Source: Halopelagius inordinatus (GTDB lineage: Archaea; Halobacteriota; Halobacteria; Halobacteriales; Haloferacaceae). Taken from it: 64,000 nucleotides of DNA. The stretch's first letter is position 1. The number at the start of each line of letters is the position of its first letter. Where the stretch lies: NCBI RefSeq assembly GCF_900113245.1, contig NZ_FOOQ01000009.1:1-64000 (forward strand). Direction: 5' to 3'. Below, piece after piece: positions 45,964 to 55,314 of this stretch. Both the position numbers and the translations under genes were made by a program. The notes beneath the pieces were generated by a model. The model saw only the letters and a program-made list of their open reading frames with translations. It had not been told where the DNA came from and did no database searches.

Positions 45964-46872
45964 ATGAGCGAAAGACAGCTATCCAAGACGGAGGAAAGCA
46001 CCGACCAACCGCTCCAGACGACGAGCGGAGAGACGCGAGAGCAGACGGACCCGGAGTGGACCGAGTACGACTTCGAGAGCCGAGCGAAACTCGCCGTCGA
46101 CGACCTGGACGTCTACTACGGCGAGGACCACGCGCTAAAGGGCGTCTCGATGGAGATTCCCGAAGAGAGCGTCACGGCCCTCATCGGCCCCTCCGGGTGC
46201 GGGAAATCGACGTTCCTGCGGTGTCTGAACCGGATGAACGACCGAATCGAATCGGCGCGAATCGACGGGTCGGTGCGACTCGACGGCGACGAGATATACC
46301 AAGACGGCGTCGACCTGGTCGAACTCCGCAAGCGGGTCGGCATGGTGTTCCAGTCGCCGAACCCGTTCCCGAAGTCGATTCGGGACAACATCTCCTACGG
46401 GCCACGGAAGCACGGCGACATCGAAAAGAGCTTTCTCGCCCGGTTGCTCGGCCGGAGCGACGAGGAGTACGAGGAGGAACTCGTCGAACGGTCGCTCACG
46501 CAGGCGGCCCTCTGGGACGAGGTGAAAGACCGCCTCGACGACAACGCTCTCGGACTCTCGGGCGGACAACAACAGCGTCTCTGCATCGCTCGTGCGCTGG
46601 CGACCGACCCCGGGGTCATCCTCATGGACGAACCCGCGAGCGCTCTCGACCCCATCGCGACGGCGAAGATAGAGGACCTCATCCACGACCTCTCCGAGGA
46701 GTACACCGTCGTCATCGTCACCCACAACATGCAACAGGCCGCGCGCATCTCCGATCAGACGGCCGTCTTCCTGACCGGCGGCGAACTCGTCGAGTACGGC
46801 GACACCGACCAGGTGTTCGAGAACCCGAAGAGCAGTCGCGTCGAAGACTACATCTCCGGAAAGTTCGGGTGA
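45964..46872 (+). CDS. pstB: Phosphate ABC transporter ATP-binding protein
   Basis: This 302-residue ATPase has Walker [10 protein letters not shown] near residue 77, Q loop [10 protein letters not shown], the ABC signature LSGGQQQR and Walker [13 protein letters not shown]. An N-terminal extension of about 45 residues precedes the nucleotide-binding domain. It energises phosphate import through PstC/PstA. It begins 2 bp after the pstA stop and is the fourth gene of the operon. Confidence 0.94.
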   Translation: MSERQLSKTEESTDQPLQTTSGETREQTDPEWTEYDFESRAKLAVDDLDVYYGEDHALKGVSMEIPEESVTALIGPSGCGKSTFLRCLNRMNDRIESARIDGSVRLDGDEIYQDGVDLVELRKRVGMVFQSPNPFPKSIRDNISYGPRKHGDIEKSFLARLLGRSDEEYEEELVERSLTQAALWDEVKDRLDDNALGLSGGQQQRLCIARALATDPGVILMDEPASALDPIATAKIEDLIHDLSEEYTVVIVTHNMQQAARISDQTAVFLTGGELVEYGDTDQVFENPKSSRVEDYISGKFG

Positions 46873-46954
46873 AACGCGTGAGAGCAACGTCGAACCGGCC
46901 GTCGGCCGCGTTCGCCCCGTGGACCCGGTCACGGTCCACTCGTCAGCCGTAGCC

Positions 46955-48031
46955 ATGGAAACGCGCAAAATTCAGCGGGTCAGCAACGGGACGTTCACCG
47001 TCTCGCTCCCGCGAGAGTGGGCCGAGTCCCAAGGCGTTACCGCGGGTACGGTCGTGGACCTACACACGCACATCGACGGTCTACTCGTCGTTCAAGCGCC
47101 CGACCGCGAGTACGACTCGGCCGAGGAGACGACCGTCCAGGTCACGGACGGACCCCCGAACCGCGTAGAACAGACGCTTCGAGCGGCCTACGCCGGAGGT
47201 CACGAGGCGGTCGTTCTCGACGCCGCCGACGGACTCACGCCCGAACAGCGACGGGCGGTGAGGCGAGTGACGCGGAGTCTGGCCGGGATGACGGTCGACG
47301 AGGAGTCCGATGACCGCGTCGTCGTCCGAAACCTGCTCGACGCGGGCGACGTGTCGGTGCGGCAGTCGGTCCGTCACCTCCAGTTCGTCGCGTTGTCCAT
47401 GCACCGAGAGGCGACGGCCGCCCTGACCGGCGACGGATGTGCCGAGGCCGTGACCGACCGCGACGGCGAAGCCGACCGCCTCTACGCGATGGTCGACCGA
47501 CAGTTCGGACGCGGACTGGCGCGCCTCGACGAGATAGACGCACTCGGCGTGACGCGTCAGGAGTTGTTCCGGTTGCACGCGACGGCGCGGGAACTGAATC
47601 GTATCGCGGACCACGCAGAACGCATCGCGCGCGTCGCATCCGCGGTAGACGACCCGACGGAGATACCGGCGGCCGACGACGTCGCCGCCGTCGCCGCTAC
47701 CGCGCGAGAGGCCGTCACCGACGCGGTGGACACCACCGTCGCAGACGCGGACGCAGAGACGGCGTTTGCGGCGTTGGCCGCGCGGGACCGAGTGCGCGAG
47801 GAGACAGAACGAATCGACCGCCGACTGTTCGAGGCGTCCGACTGCGAGTACCGACTCACCCGCGCCCTCGACAGCGTCCGCCAGACGGCCGAACACGCGG
47901 CCACCGTCGCGCATATCGGCCTCCGGACGGCGGTTCGTCGCGGCGAACTGGCCGAGACGCAGACCGGGGATACCGTCGATAGCGGTTCGGACGACGGCGA
48001 CGACCGGTCGTCGGCCTCGTCCGACGACTGA
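46955..48031 (+). CDS. phoU: PhoU-domain regulator with AbrB-like N-terminus
   Basis: This 358-residue protein starts with METRKIQRVSNGTFTVSLPREW, an AbrB/SpoVT-type swapped-hairpin DNA-binding motif, and continues with two helical PhoU-type repeats (about 110-350; each with a conserved HAxARELNRI or similar helix). It probably senses Pst activity and regulates phosphate genes directly through the N-terminal domain. The start ATG at 46955 was chosen over GTG 46919. It lies 82 bp after pstB in the same direction. It has a long Ser/Asp-rich tail. Confidence 0.87.
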   Translation: METRKIQRVSNGTFTVSLPREWAESQGVTAGTVVDLHTHIDGLLVVQAPDREYDSAEETTVQVTDGPPNRVEQTLRAAYAGGHEAVVLDAADGLTPEQRRAVRRVTRSLAGMTVDEESDDRVVVRNLLDAGDVSVRQSVRHLQFVALSMHREATAALTGDGCAEAVTDRDGEADRLYAMVDRQFGRGLARLDEIDALGVTRQELFRLHATARELNRIADHAERIARVASAVDDPTEIPAADDVAAVAATAREAVTDAVDTTVADADAETAFAALAARDRVREETERIDRRLFEASDCEYRLTRALDSVRQTAEHAATVAHIGLRTAVRRGELAETQTGDTVDSGSDDGDDRSSASSDD

Positions 48032-48104
48032 GCGTCGAACCGCGTCTCGCGGCGGGTACGACCGGCCGCGCGAAACCGCGGCGGGCGATACCGACGCCAC
48101 CCAC

Positions 48105-48112
48105 GATTATGC
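48105..48112 (+). promoter_or_regulatory. TATA-like box of the alcohol dehydrogenase-like gene
   Basis: GATTATGC about 27 bp before ATG 48136 fits a leaderless start and argues against the earlier in-frame ATG at 48109. Confidence 0.4.
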
Positions 48113-48135
48113 GTCTGCGGGCGAACTGTGAGACG

Positions 48136-49149
48136 ATGCGTGTCGCAGCATTCGGCGAACTCACGGGACCGGACGGAGTGACCGTCGTCGACCGACCGAC
48201 GCCGGACCCCGACCCCGGCGAGGCCGTCGTCGGCGTCGAGGCGTGCGCTCTGAATCGACACGACCTCTGGATACTGGAGGGCGACTCCGCGATGGTCGAC
48301 GCCGCGGACCTCCCGTTCGTCAGCGGTCTCGACGTCGCGGGCGTCGTCGAACGCGTCGGCGACGGGGTGACCGGCGTCGAACCCGGGGACCGCGTCGTCC
48401 TCTGTCCCAACGAGACCTGCGGGACCTGCCGGTTCTGCCGCGAGGGGCCGGAGAACCTCTGTGAGAACTTCTCTCTGTACCACGGCGGCCTCGCGGAGTC
48501 GGCGCGCGTCGACGCCGACCGACTCGTTTCGCTCCCGGAGTCCGTCTCGGCCGCGGAAGCGGCCGCCCTCCCGACGGCGTACGTGACCGCCTACCACATG
48601 CTCCGGCGCGCGGACGTCTCGCCCGCGGACTCGGTGTTCGTTCCGGGCGCGACGGGCGGCGTCGGCGTCGCGAGCGTCCAACTCGCGGACGTCCTCGGCG
48701 CTCGGACCGTCGGCACCTCCTCGTCGGCGTCGAAACTCGACAGACTCGACGAACTGGGGTTGGACCACGCCGTAGAGGGGACCGACCCCGACGAACTCCG
48801 CGAGGCCGTGGTCGAAATCGGCCGCCCCGACGCGGTGGTGAACCACCTCGGGGGCCCGTACACCGGACTCGGGTTGGACGTCCTCCGCCGCGCCGGGACG
48901 ATGGTCGTCTGCGGCCGCACCGCGGGCGGCACGTCAGAAATCAACGTTCCCGACCTGTTTCTCCAACAGAAGCGTATCGTCGGCAGCACCATGGGCACTC
49001 AGACCGAGTTAGAGCGGTTGGTCGAACTCGTCGCCGACGGCGAACTCGCCCCGGAGATAGACGAGGCGTTCTCGCTCGATTCGACGGGCGACGCCTTCGC
49101 CGCGATGCAGAACCGCGAGAGCGTCGGGAAGATACTCGTCACACCCTGA
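48136..49149 (+). CDS. Zinc-type medium-chain dehydrogenase/reductase
   Basis: This 337-residue enzyme has the MDR fold. The catalytic-zinc region is near ACALNRHDLWILEGD, and the structural zinc knuckle is CPNETCGTCRFCREGPENLCEN. The cofactor motif GATGGVGVASVQLA follows. An Asn-Arg-His segment in place of the usual Cys catalytic ligand suggests a quinone reductase-like or non-classical ADH. Substrate is unknown. It is alone between the phosphate operon and the sugar cluster. Confidence 0.85.
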   Translation: MRVAAFGELTGPDGVTVVDRPTPDPDPGEAVVGVEACALNRHDLWILEGDSAMVDAADLPFVSGLDVAGVVERVGDGVTGVEPGDRVVLCPNETCGTCRFCREGPENLCENFSLYHGGLAESARVDADRLVSLPESVSAAEAAALPTAYVTAYHMLRRADVSPADSVFVPGATGGVGVASVQLADVLGARTVGTSSSASKLDRLDELGLDHAVEGTDPDELREAVVEIGRPDAVVNHLGGPYTGLGLDVLRRAGTMVVCGRTAGGTSEINVPDLFLQQKRIVGSTMGTQTELERLVELVADGELAPEIDEAFSLDSTGDAFAAMQNRESVGKILVTP

Positions 49150-49493
49150 ACTCGACGGCCCGAAACCGACGACGAAGCGCGTCCGGTTCCGCCGAGTATA
49201 GTCTAACTTGTTTTATTCCTATCGGGAGCTGCCGCTTCTCGTCGAACTCGGATGAATTCCCCTCAAATCGGCTATTGTGCGCCACGCTAGCCGGTACAAT
49301 CGATATCTGGACCCGGAACGTTTGCGACTGTTCTGAAGCAAGGTTTTAGTGAACTGTAGGTATCGGGCGTTTATGCCCCGATATTCCGCCGAATCACGAA
49401 TCCGGTCGTCTCGTATCGTCCGTCGAACGGGTTATAGAAGAGATTGGACTTCCGGCCGCGCCGACAGAGGAGTCGGACCCGTCGCGTCTTGGG
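49150..49493. other. Convergent intergenic gap with a palindrome
   Basis: A 344-bp gap between converging genes. It contains the perfect 7-bp inverted repeat TATCGGG/CCCGATA at 49361-49367 and 49377-49383 around a 9-nt loop, next to AT-rich sequence (AGGTTTTAGTGAAC). No gene is supported. The hairpin may be a terminator or a relic of a mobile element end. Confidence 0.5.
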
Positions 49494-50528
49494 TCAGTCG
49501 AACTGCGGAATCACTTCGTCGGCGAACAGTTCCATCCCGTCGGTGTCGGGGAAGTCGACGAACCAGCCCTGGAACTTCGTCACACCCGCGTCGATGCGCC
49601 TCTCTATGGCCTCGGCGCACTGTTCGGGCGTGCCCATCACGAAGTAGTCGCGGGCGTCCGCCTCCGTCTCGATGTTCGCTTGGTCTTGGTACTCCTCTTC
49701 GAACTGGATGGGCAACATCAAGTCGAGGATGCGGTCTAACTTCTCCTCGTCGCGAGTGCAGATGACGTGGCCGTCCCACGAGTACTCGACGTCCGCCGGG
49801 TCCCTGCCGACCGTCTCGCAGTGGTCTTCGATGACTCCGATCTTGTGTTCTAAGGTGTCCACGTCGCCGTTGAACACGTCCGTGTTCCAGACGTCGGCGT
49901 GTTTCGCGACCAGTTTGAGCGTCACCTCCTCACCCTGCCCGCCGACGAGTATCGGCGGATGTGGCTCTTGTACCGGCGGCGGCGAGCAGTAGGCGTCCTC
50001 TATCCGGTAGTGGTCGCCGTCGAAACTCGCGCCGTCGCTCCCGGCGTCCCACATCCGCTTTATCAGGCGGATGGATTCGTCCAAGCGCATCAGTCGGTCG
50101 AACCCGTCGCGGTACTCCCAGCCGTACGCCTCGTACTCGGGTTCGTGCCACCCCGCGCCGAGTCCGAGTTCGAGTCGGCCGCCGCTTACCACGTCGAGGG
50201 TGGCGGCCATCTTCGCGACCAACGCGGGGTTTCGGTAGTCGTTACAGAGGACCAGCGAACCGAGGTTGATGTCGTCGGTGGACCCGGCGAGAGCGCTCAG
50301 GAGCGTCCAGCACTCGTACTCCGCGTTGTCGCGCCCGAGCATCAGGTGGTCCGGCGCCCACGCCGCGTCGAAGCCGAGTTTCTCCGCCGTCTCGACGCCC
50401 GTCTTCGTCGTCTCCCAGTCGAGCGTCTCGTAACACGGCGTGTCGCGGTGGACGGGGTCGGTCCCGGATTCGGGTGCGCCCGCGAACACCGGCACGTTGT
50501 ACTCGAAGCTAATCTCGGACACGGTCAC
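49494..50528 (-). CDS. LLM-class (luciferase-like) flavin/F420 oxidoreductase
   Basis: This 344-residue protein starts with GTG at 50528, overlapping the upstream stop as GTGA. The segments GFDAAWAPDHLML, GSLVLCNDYRNPALVAKMAATLDVVSGGRLELGLGAGWHEPEYEAYGW and ILVGGQGEEVTLKLVAKHADVWNT are characteristic of the luciferase-like monooxygenase superfamily, in which F420-dependent dehydrogenases are common in haloarchaea. The overlap with the sugar acid dehydratase implies a shared role in its pathway. Which substrate it oxidises or reduces is not known. Confidence 0.88.
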   Translation of the reverse strand: MTVSEISFEYNVPVFAGAPESGTDPVHRDTPCYETLDWETTKTGVETAEKLGFDAAWAPDHLMLGRDNAEYECWTLLSALAGSTDDINLGSLVLCNDYRNPALVAKMAATLDVVSGGRLELGLGAGWHEPEYEAYGWEYRDGFDRLMRLDESIRLIKRMWDAGSDGASFDGDHYRIEDAYCSPPPVQEPHPPILVGGQGEEVTLKLVAKHADVWNTDVFNGDVDTLEHKIGVIEDHCETVGRDPADVEYSWDGHVICTRDEEKLDRILDLMLPIQFEEEYQDQANIETEADARDYFVMGTPEQCAEAIERRIDAGVTKFQGWFVDFPDTDGMELFADEVIPQFD

Positions 50529-51730
50529 TCCACTGCGAAGTGGTCGAGGGCCTCGCGGTTGAGTTCGGCGCTCAGACCGACGCCCTCGGGGAGGGAAATG
50601 ACGCCGTCCTCGGCGTTCGGCGGGTGCTGGTAGATGGCGTCGGCGTACGTCGACTCCTTGTCGCCCTGTTGCTCTTTGTACCACTCGGGGATGGGGAAGT
50701 ACTCCGCCATGGGGGAGTTCGCAGAGGCGGCGATAAAGTGCAGGTGCGGGTTCGTCCCCGAGTGCGGGATTATCGGAACGTCGTGCGCACTGGCCATCGC
50801 GTCGACGCGCAGTAGTTCGGTCAACCCGCCCATGCGGTGGACGTCGGGTTGAAGGATGTCGACCGCTTCCTTTTCGAGCATCTCCTTGTACCCCCAGCGG
50901 GTGAACTCGTGTTCGCCGCCCGAGATGGGAACGTCCGAGGAGGCGCGAACCTCGGCGTAGCCGTCCAAGTCGTCGGGGATGACCGGTTCTTCGACCCACT
51001 CCACGTCGTACTTCTCCAACCGGCCGAGCATCTTCTTCGCGTAGCGGACGGTCCAGCCCATGTAGGCGTCTCCGGCGACGGCGATATCGTGGCCGACGGC
51101 GTCTCGTACCGTCTTCACCAACTCCTCGTTTTTCCGCATGCCCTCGCGGCCCGCCTCGGGGCCGTACTGGAACCGAAGCTTCATCGCGTCGAACCCCTGT
51201 TCGACGTAGTCGAGCGCCTCCCGTTCGAGCGTTTCGAGGTCGACGGGGTGGAGGTTGCTCGCGTAGGCGGGGATTTCGTCCCGTACGGGTCCGCCGAGCA
51301 GTTCGTAGACGGGCTTGTCGGCCTCCTTACCGGCGATGTCCCACAGGGCGAGGTCGACTGCGCTGATGGCTTCGATGGCCGCGCCCTTCCGACCGAACGG
51401 GATGGTCGCGCGGTACATCATGTCCCACAGACGCTCTCGCTGCGTCGGGTCCTCGCCGACGACGAGCTTCGAGAGCGTCTCGTCGACGATGGTGGCGATA
51501 GCTCCCGTCGCCCAGTTACCGTGTCCGACGCCGGTGATGCCGGCGTCCGTCTCGACTTCGACGACGACGTCGCCGACGGGACCCATCCACTTGCGGCGGG
51601 CCTGCGGGTTGTCGCCGTCGGCGTTGTTGTAGTCGTCGAACTTGCTCATGACGGTAACGAGCGGGAACTCGACGAACTCGCCCCACGACTCGGTGCTGAC
51701 TTTTGTCGCTGAAATATCGGTGATTTCCAT
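50525..51730 (-). CDS. RhmD-like sugar acid dehydratase (enolase superfamily)
   Basis: This 401-residue enzyme belongs to the mandelate racemase/muconate lactonising family. Metal ligands appear to be Asp221 (AVAGDAYMGW), Glu247/Glu248 (EWVEEP) and Glu273 (ISGGEHEFTRWG), with catalytic-type His323 (PHSGTNPHLHF). The EHEFTRWG and DILQPDVHRMGGLTELL segments resemble L-rhamnonate dehydratase. It would dehydrate L-rhamnonate or a related acid to the 2-keto-3-deoxy form. Translation starts at ATG 51730, from a promoter shared with the divergent dehydrogenase. Confidence 0.85.
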   Translation of the reverse strand: MEITDISATKVSTESWGEFVEFPLVTVMSKFDDYNNADGDNPQARRKWMGPVGDVVVEVETDAGITGVGHGNWATGAIATIVDETLSKLVVGEDPTQRERLWDMMYRATIPFGRKGAAIEAISAVDLALWDIAGKEADKPVYELLGGPVRDEIPAYASNLHPVDLETLEREALDYVEQGFDAMKLRFQYGPEAGREGMRKNEELVKTVRDAVGHDIAVAGDAYMGWTVRYAKKMLGRLEKYDVEWVEEPVIPDDLDGYAEVRASSDVPISGGEHEFTRWGYKEMLEKEAVDILQPDVHRMGGLTELLRVDAMASAHDVPIIPHSGTNPHLHFIAASANSPMAEYFPIPEWYKEQQGDKESTYADAIYQHPPNAEDGVISLPEGVGLSAELNREALDHFAVE

Positions 51731-51897
51731 GGGTACTACCGGACCGCAGACGCTCTCGGCCCTTGCCTCGAACCACAGAGAACGGAACTATAAACCTTTG
51801 TGCGCCGCCTCGCCGACGCCCCCGGCCTAAATTATAAGGCGACGGGCCCGAATCCATCTTCGAACGCTTCGTCGCCGACGAGCGTTACGTGTACACA
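51731..51897. promoter_or_regulatory. Divergent promoter region of the sugar cluster
   Basis: In this 167-bp gap AAATTATAAGG near 51831-51841 (plus strand) and its counterpart TATAAACC near 51791-51798 read as AT-rich boxes placed about 60-65 bp from each start. Short 5' leaders are expected on both sides. No clear operator palindrome was found, although the IclR regulator at 55315 is the obvious candidate to act here. Confidence 0.5.
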
Positions 51898-52929
51898 ATG
51901 AAAGCTATCGTTCAGACCGGACCCGAATCCGTCGAGGTCCAACAGCGCGAACGGCCGGTACCGAACTCCGAAGAAGTCCTCGTCCGCGTCCACGCCGCGG
52001 GTCTCTGCGGAAGCGACGCCCACGCCTACCGCTACGAAGGCGGCTACGAGTGGATACCGATTCCGCGGGTGATGGGCCACGAGTACGCCGGCGTCGTAGA
52101 GAGCGTCGGCGACGACGTGGAGGGCTTCGAGGCCGGAGAGAAAGTCGTAGAGGAACCGATTCACGACTGCGGCTCCTGTTTCCAGTGCAAGAACGGCCAG
52201 CCGAACGTCTGTCAGAACTTCTCTATCACCGGAATGCACCGCGACGGCGCGTACACCGAGTACGTGACTGTCCGTCCCGAACACCTCCACTCCGTCCCCT
52301 CGGACGTTCCACTCGCCCACGCCGCCATCACCGAACCGACGAGCATCGCCGCCCGCGCCGTCTTCGACCAGTCCGTGACGACGCCCGGCGACAACGTCCT
52401 CGTGGAGGGACCGGGACCGATAGGCGTCCTCACCGCGTGCATCGCGGACTCTCTGGGCGCGAACGTCCTCGTGTCGGGACTCGGGCGCGACACCGACTAC
52501 CGCCTCCCTCTGCTCGAAGAACAGGGCATAGAGACTGTCAATCTCGACGACGACGACTTGGAAGCCGAGACGGAGTCGTTCACCGACGGCATCGGATTCG
52601 ACGTCGTCTTCGACACGACGGGACACAAATCGGGCGTCGAGATGGCCGCAGAACGCGTCCGCAAGGGCGGCCAGATAGTCGTCGTCGGACTCCCCGGCGA
52701 GGAGAGCGAGGTGTTCATGACACCCCTCGTTCGGAGCGAAGTCGACCTGAACACCTCCTACGGGTCGACGTGGACGAACTTCGAACAGGCGCTTCGACTG
52801 ATGGACAACGGCGCTATCGAACCGGCGGCCATCGTCGACGACTCCTACTCCGTCGACGACCCGACGGGCGCGTTCGAGGCGTTCTTGAACTCCGAGACGT
52901 GTAAACCGGTGTTCACGTTCGCGGAGTAA
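51898..52929 (+). CDS. Zinc-dependent sugar or polyol dehydrogenase
   Basis: This 343-residue MDR enzyme has catalytic ligands Cys in GLCGSDAHAY and His/Glu in GHEYAGVVESVG, structural zinc Cys in HDCGSCFQCKNGQPNVC, and the Rossmann motif VEGPGPIGVLTA. Family members oxidise polyols, threonine or sugars with NAD(P). It diverges from the RhmD-like dehydratase and is followed by the SDR gene after 53 bp, so it probably oxidises an intermediate of the same sugar pathway. The start at ATG 51898 was preferred to a GTG nine bases upstream. Confidence 0.87.
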   Translation: MKAIVQTGPESVEVQQRERPVPNSEEVLVRVHAAGLCGSDAHAYRYEGGYEWIPIPRVMGHEYAGVVESVGDDVEGFEAGEKVVEEPIHDCGSCFQCKNGQPNVCQNFSITGMHRDGAYTEYVTVRPEHLHSVPSDVPLAHAAITEPTSIAARAVFDQSVTTPGDNVLVEGPGPIGVLTACIADSLGANVLVSGLGRDTDYRLPLLEEQGIETVNLDDDDLEAETESFTDGIGFDVVFDTTGHKSGVEMAAERVRKGGQIVVVGLPGEESEVFMTPLVRSEVDLNTSYGSTWTNFEQALRLMDNGAIEPAAIVDDSYSVDDPTGAFEAFLNSETCKPVFTFAE

Positions 52930-52953
52930 CCGCGAACGCCCGCGTTCAGTAGA

Positions 52954-52961
52954 GTTATTTT
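52954..52961 (+). promoter_or_regulatory. TATA-like box of the SDR gene
   Basis: GTTATTTT lies about 26 bp before ATG 52983, indicating that this gene has its own leaderless promoter in addition to read-through. Confidence 0.45.
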
Positions 52962-52982
52962 CCCGCCGGAGAGACGGTCGGT

Positions 52983-53771
52983 ATGCGAGACGATAGACTC
53001 GCCGAGAGACACGTCGTCGTGACCGGCGCGGCGCAGGGAATCGGGCGCGGAATCGCGACCAGAGTCGCCCGCGCGGGGGCGGACGTGAGCATCTTCGACG
53101 TGAACGCCGAGGACGCCGAGACGACGGCGGAACTCGTCCGCGAGGAGGGCGGGCGGGCGGCGGTGTACGAGGTGGACGTGACCGACGCCGCGGCGATAGA
53201 GGGCGCACTCGACGCCGCAGTCGAAGCGTTCGGCCCCGTGGACGGACTCGTGAACAACGCGGGCGTCCAACAGTCGATTCCCGTACTGGAGACGACGGAA
53301 GAACAGTGGGACCGCCACATGGACGTCAACGCCAAGGGCGTCTTTCTCTGTTCGAAAGCCGTCGCCACCCGCATGCGCGAGGCGGGCATCGAAGGGAGCA
53401 TCGTTAACGTCGCGTCCGTCGGCGCGGTTCGGCCGTTCCCCGGACAGGGCGTCTACGCCGCGACGAAAGCGGGCGTCACCGCGTTCGGCGTCGTCCTCGC
53501 GAAGGAACTCGCGGACGACGGCATCACGGTCAACAGCGTCAACCCCGGCACCATCGACACGCCGATGGTCGAGGCGTGGTTAGAGGAGAACGCGGAACAG
53601 GCCGGGACGACGCCCGAGGAGGTTCTGGCCGAGACGGTGGAGATGCACGTGTTGAACCGCATCGGCCGACCGGAAGAGGTCGGACACGCCGTCACCTTCC
53701 TCCTCTCGGAGGAGGCGGCGTGGATAACCGGCGAGTCCCTCAACGTGGACGGCGGGTTCACCGTCAACTGA
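52983..53771 (+). CDS. Short-chain dehydrogenase/reductase
   Basis: This 262-residue SDR has the coenzyme motif TGAAQGIG near residue 15, the NNAG motif (VNNAGVQ), and the active site Ser and YAATK. The sugar-linked context and family suggest oxidation of a sugar or of 2-keto-3-deoxy acid at C4. In Haloferax volcanii L-rhamnose is degraded through such a diketo route, so a role as 2-keto-3-deoxy-rhamnonate dehydrogenase or as the sugar dehydrogenase is plausible but not shown. Confidence 0.87.
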   Translation: MRDDRLAERHVVVTGAAQGIGRGIATRVARAGADVSIFDVNAEDAETTAELVREEGGRAAVYEVDVTDAAAIEGALDAAVEAFGPVDGLVNNAGVQQSIPVLETTEEQWDRHMDVNAKGVFLCSKAVATRMREAGIEGSIVNVASVGAVRPFPGQGVYAATKAGVTAFGVVLAKELADDGITVNSVNPGTIDTPMVEAWLEENAEQAGTTPEEVLAETVEMHVLNRIGRPEEVGHAVTFLLSEEAAWITGESLNVDGGFTVN

Positions 53772-53802
53772 GGACGCTCTCCGACCGTCGTTTCTCTCCG
53801 GG

Positions 53803-54108
53803 CTACTTCATCCGGTAGACTTCGTCCATCCAGACGTCGCCGCCACCGTCTTCGAGGATGGGGTCCATCACCTCGTTCCAGTCGGCCTGTGCCTCACTCG
53901 ACTCCATCACGCGGCGAATCGTCTCCACGTCTTCGAGTTCCATGTAGCCGAAGACGTGTCCGTCCCGTTCGAAGACGCTGTACGTCTCGAGACCCGCGCC
54001 GGAGGTGAGATACGCCTCCTCTAGGGCCTCGGGGACGTCCTCGTGGGCCCGTCGGTACGCCTCTCTGTGTCCGTCCGCTATCCGCAGGTGAAACGCGATT
54101 CGTTCCAT
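53803..54108 (-). CDS. rhaM: L-rhamnose mutarotase-like protein
   Basis: This 101-residue protein aligns with RhaM in length and in the catalytic segment. Tyr18, His22 in YRRAHEDVPEAL, and the trailing residues WNEVMDPI match the family's order (bacterial RhaM uses His22 and Tyr18). It should interconvert alpha and beta anomers of L-rhamnose or a related deoxy-sugar. It is transcribed opposite to its neighbours, convergent with the SDR, 31 bp between stops. Confidence 0.87.
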   Translation of the reverse strand: MERIAFHLRIADGHREAYRRAHEDVPEALEEAYLTSGAGLETYSVFERDGHVFGYMELEDVETIRRVMESSEAQADWNEVMDPILEDGGGDVWMDEVYRMK

Positions 54109-54154
54109 GAGACCACATCGCTCGACCCCTACAAAGCGGTTTTCCCCGAGGAAT

Positions 54155-54162
54155 GATTTATC
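54155..54162 (+). promoter_or_regulatory. TATA-like box of the amidohydrolase gene
   Basis: GATTTATC about 28 bp before ATG 54188 fits a leaderless transcript and argues against the in-frame start at 54107. Confidence 0.45.
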
Positions 54163-54187
54163 AGCGGGCGGGGTGTCCCCTCGAACG

Positions 54188-55057
54188 ATGGTCGTAGACA
54201 GTCACACACACGCGTGGGGACGCCCGAGTCGCGAACATCCGTGGGTGAACGGCGACATCGTGGAGTTAGTCGAGACGTTCGACGTGGACGCCGTCTACAC
54301 CGCAGAGAAGTTGCTCGCGGACATGGACGAGGCGGGCGTAGACGAGGCAGTCGTCGTCGGCTACCCCATCTGCGAGTGGACGGACAACTGGTACACGGTG
54401 AAAGCGGCGACGGAGTACGACAGACTCAGCGGTGTCGTGATGGTAGACCAGTTCGCGGAGGGCGCGGGCGAGAGGCTCAGAAATCTGATGGGCAACGACG
54501 GGATAGTCGGCTTCCGCCTCGGCGCTATCTGTCCGTACGACCGGATGTGGGAGACGTTCGACCCCTCGGCGGAGTGGCTTCGCGAAGCCAAAGACGAGAC
54601 GGAGTTTTGGGACGCCGCCCGCGAGACGGACGCTGCGGTGCAGATACTCGCGCACGTCGACCAACTCGACCAGGTAGTCGAACTCGTCGAGACGTACCCC
54701 GAACTGACCTACCTGATCGACCACTTCTCGCACGCCGACCCGAACGAGTCTCCCGACGACTCTGCGTTCGCGCGGTACGCGGAACTCGCCGAGTACGACA
54801 CCGTCTACGCGAAGGTGTCGGAGGTACAGCACCGGTCTGAGGAGTCGTACCCCTACGAAGACGTGCACGACCACGTCAGATGGCTCTTAGAGCGGTTCGG
54901 CAAAGAGAGAGTCGTCTGGGGTGCGGACTACCCGAACGTCAGCGACGAATCGACGTACGAGGAGTGCGTGACGTGGATAGAGCGGGTGGACGGACTCAGC
55001 ACCGCCGACCGGAACTGGATGATGGGCCGGGCGTTCGAACGAGCGATCGGTCGCTGA
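54188..55057 (+). CDS. Amidohydrolase, probable sugar lactonase
   Basis: This 289-residue protein has the metal-dependent hydrolase fold with HTHAWGRP near the N-terminus (HxH), His in YLIDHFSHAD, and the C-terminal Asp in VVWGADYPNVS. It belongs with amidohydrolases of the COG3618 type, several of which hydrolyse L-rhamnono- or L-fucono-lactones. In this cluster it would open the lactone made by the sugar dehydrogenase. It is followed by the IclR gene after 257 bp in the same direction. Confidence 0.83.
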   Translation: MVVDSHTHAWGRPSREHPWVNGDIVELVETFDVDAVYTAEKLLADMDEAGVDEAVVVGYPICEWTDNWYTVKAATEYDRLSGVVMVDQFAEGAGERLRNLMGNDGIVGFRLGAICPYDRMWETFDPSAEWLREAKDETEFWDAARETDAAVQILAHVDQLDQVVELVETYPELTYLIDHFSHADPNESPDDSAFARYAELAEYDTVYAKVSEVQHRSEESYPYEDVHDHVRWLLERFGKERVVWGADYPNVSDESTYEECVTWIERVDGLSTADRNWMMGRAFERAIGR

Positions 55058-55282
55058 CGGTCAGGCGGTCGCTTTTTCGTCGTCTCCGGTGTCTCTCGTC
55101 TCCGCGTCGGCGACTGCTCGGAGGAGAACCGCGGAGACACGGAACCACTCACGGTCGGACGGGGACGAAGTCGTATCCGGTATGAGCCGATAGACGGCAG
55201 TCGAGCGGAACACACAGACGGACGGCCGTGCGGCCCGCTACGAGCTATCGACCCTCCGATTTGCCGTCCGGTATTACCAAAC

Positions 55283-55290
55283 GTTTATTT
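55283..55290 (+). promoter_or_regulatory. TATA-like box of the IclR gene
   Basis: GTTTATTT about 25 bp before ATG 55315; a strong leaderless promoter. Confidence 0.55.
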
Positions 55291-55314
55291 GGCGTCTGTG
55301 AACAAGTATCAGCA

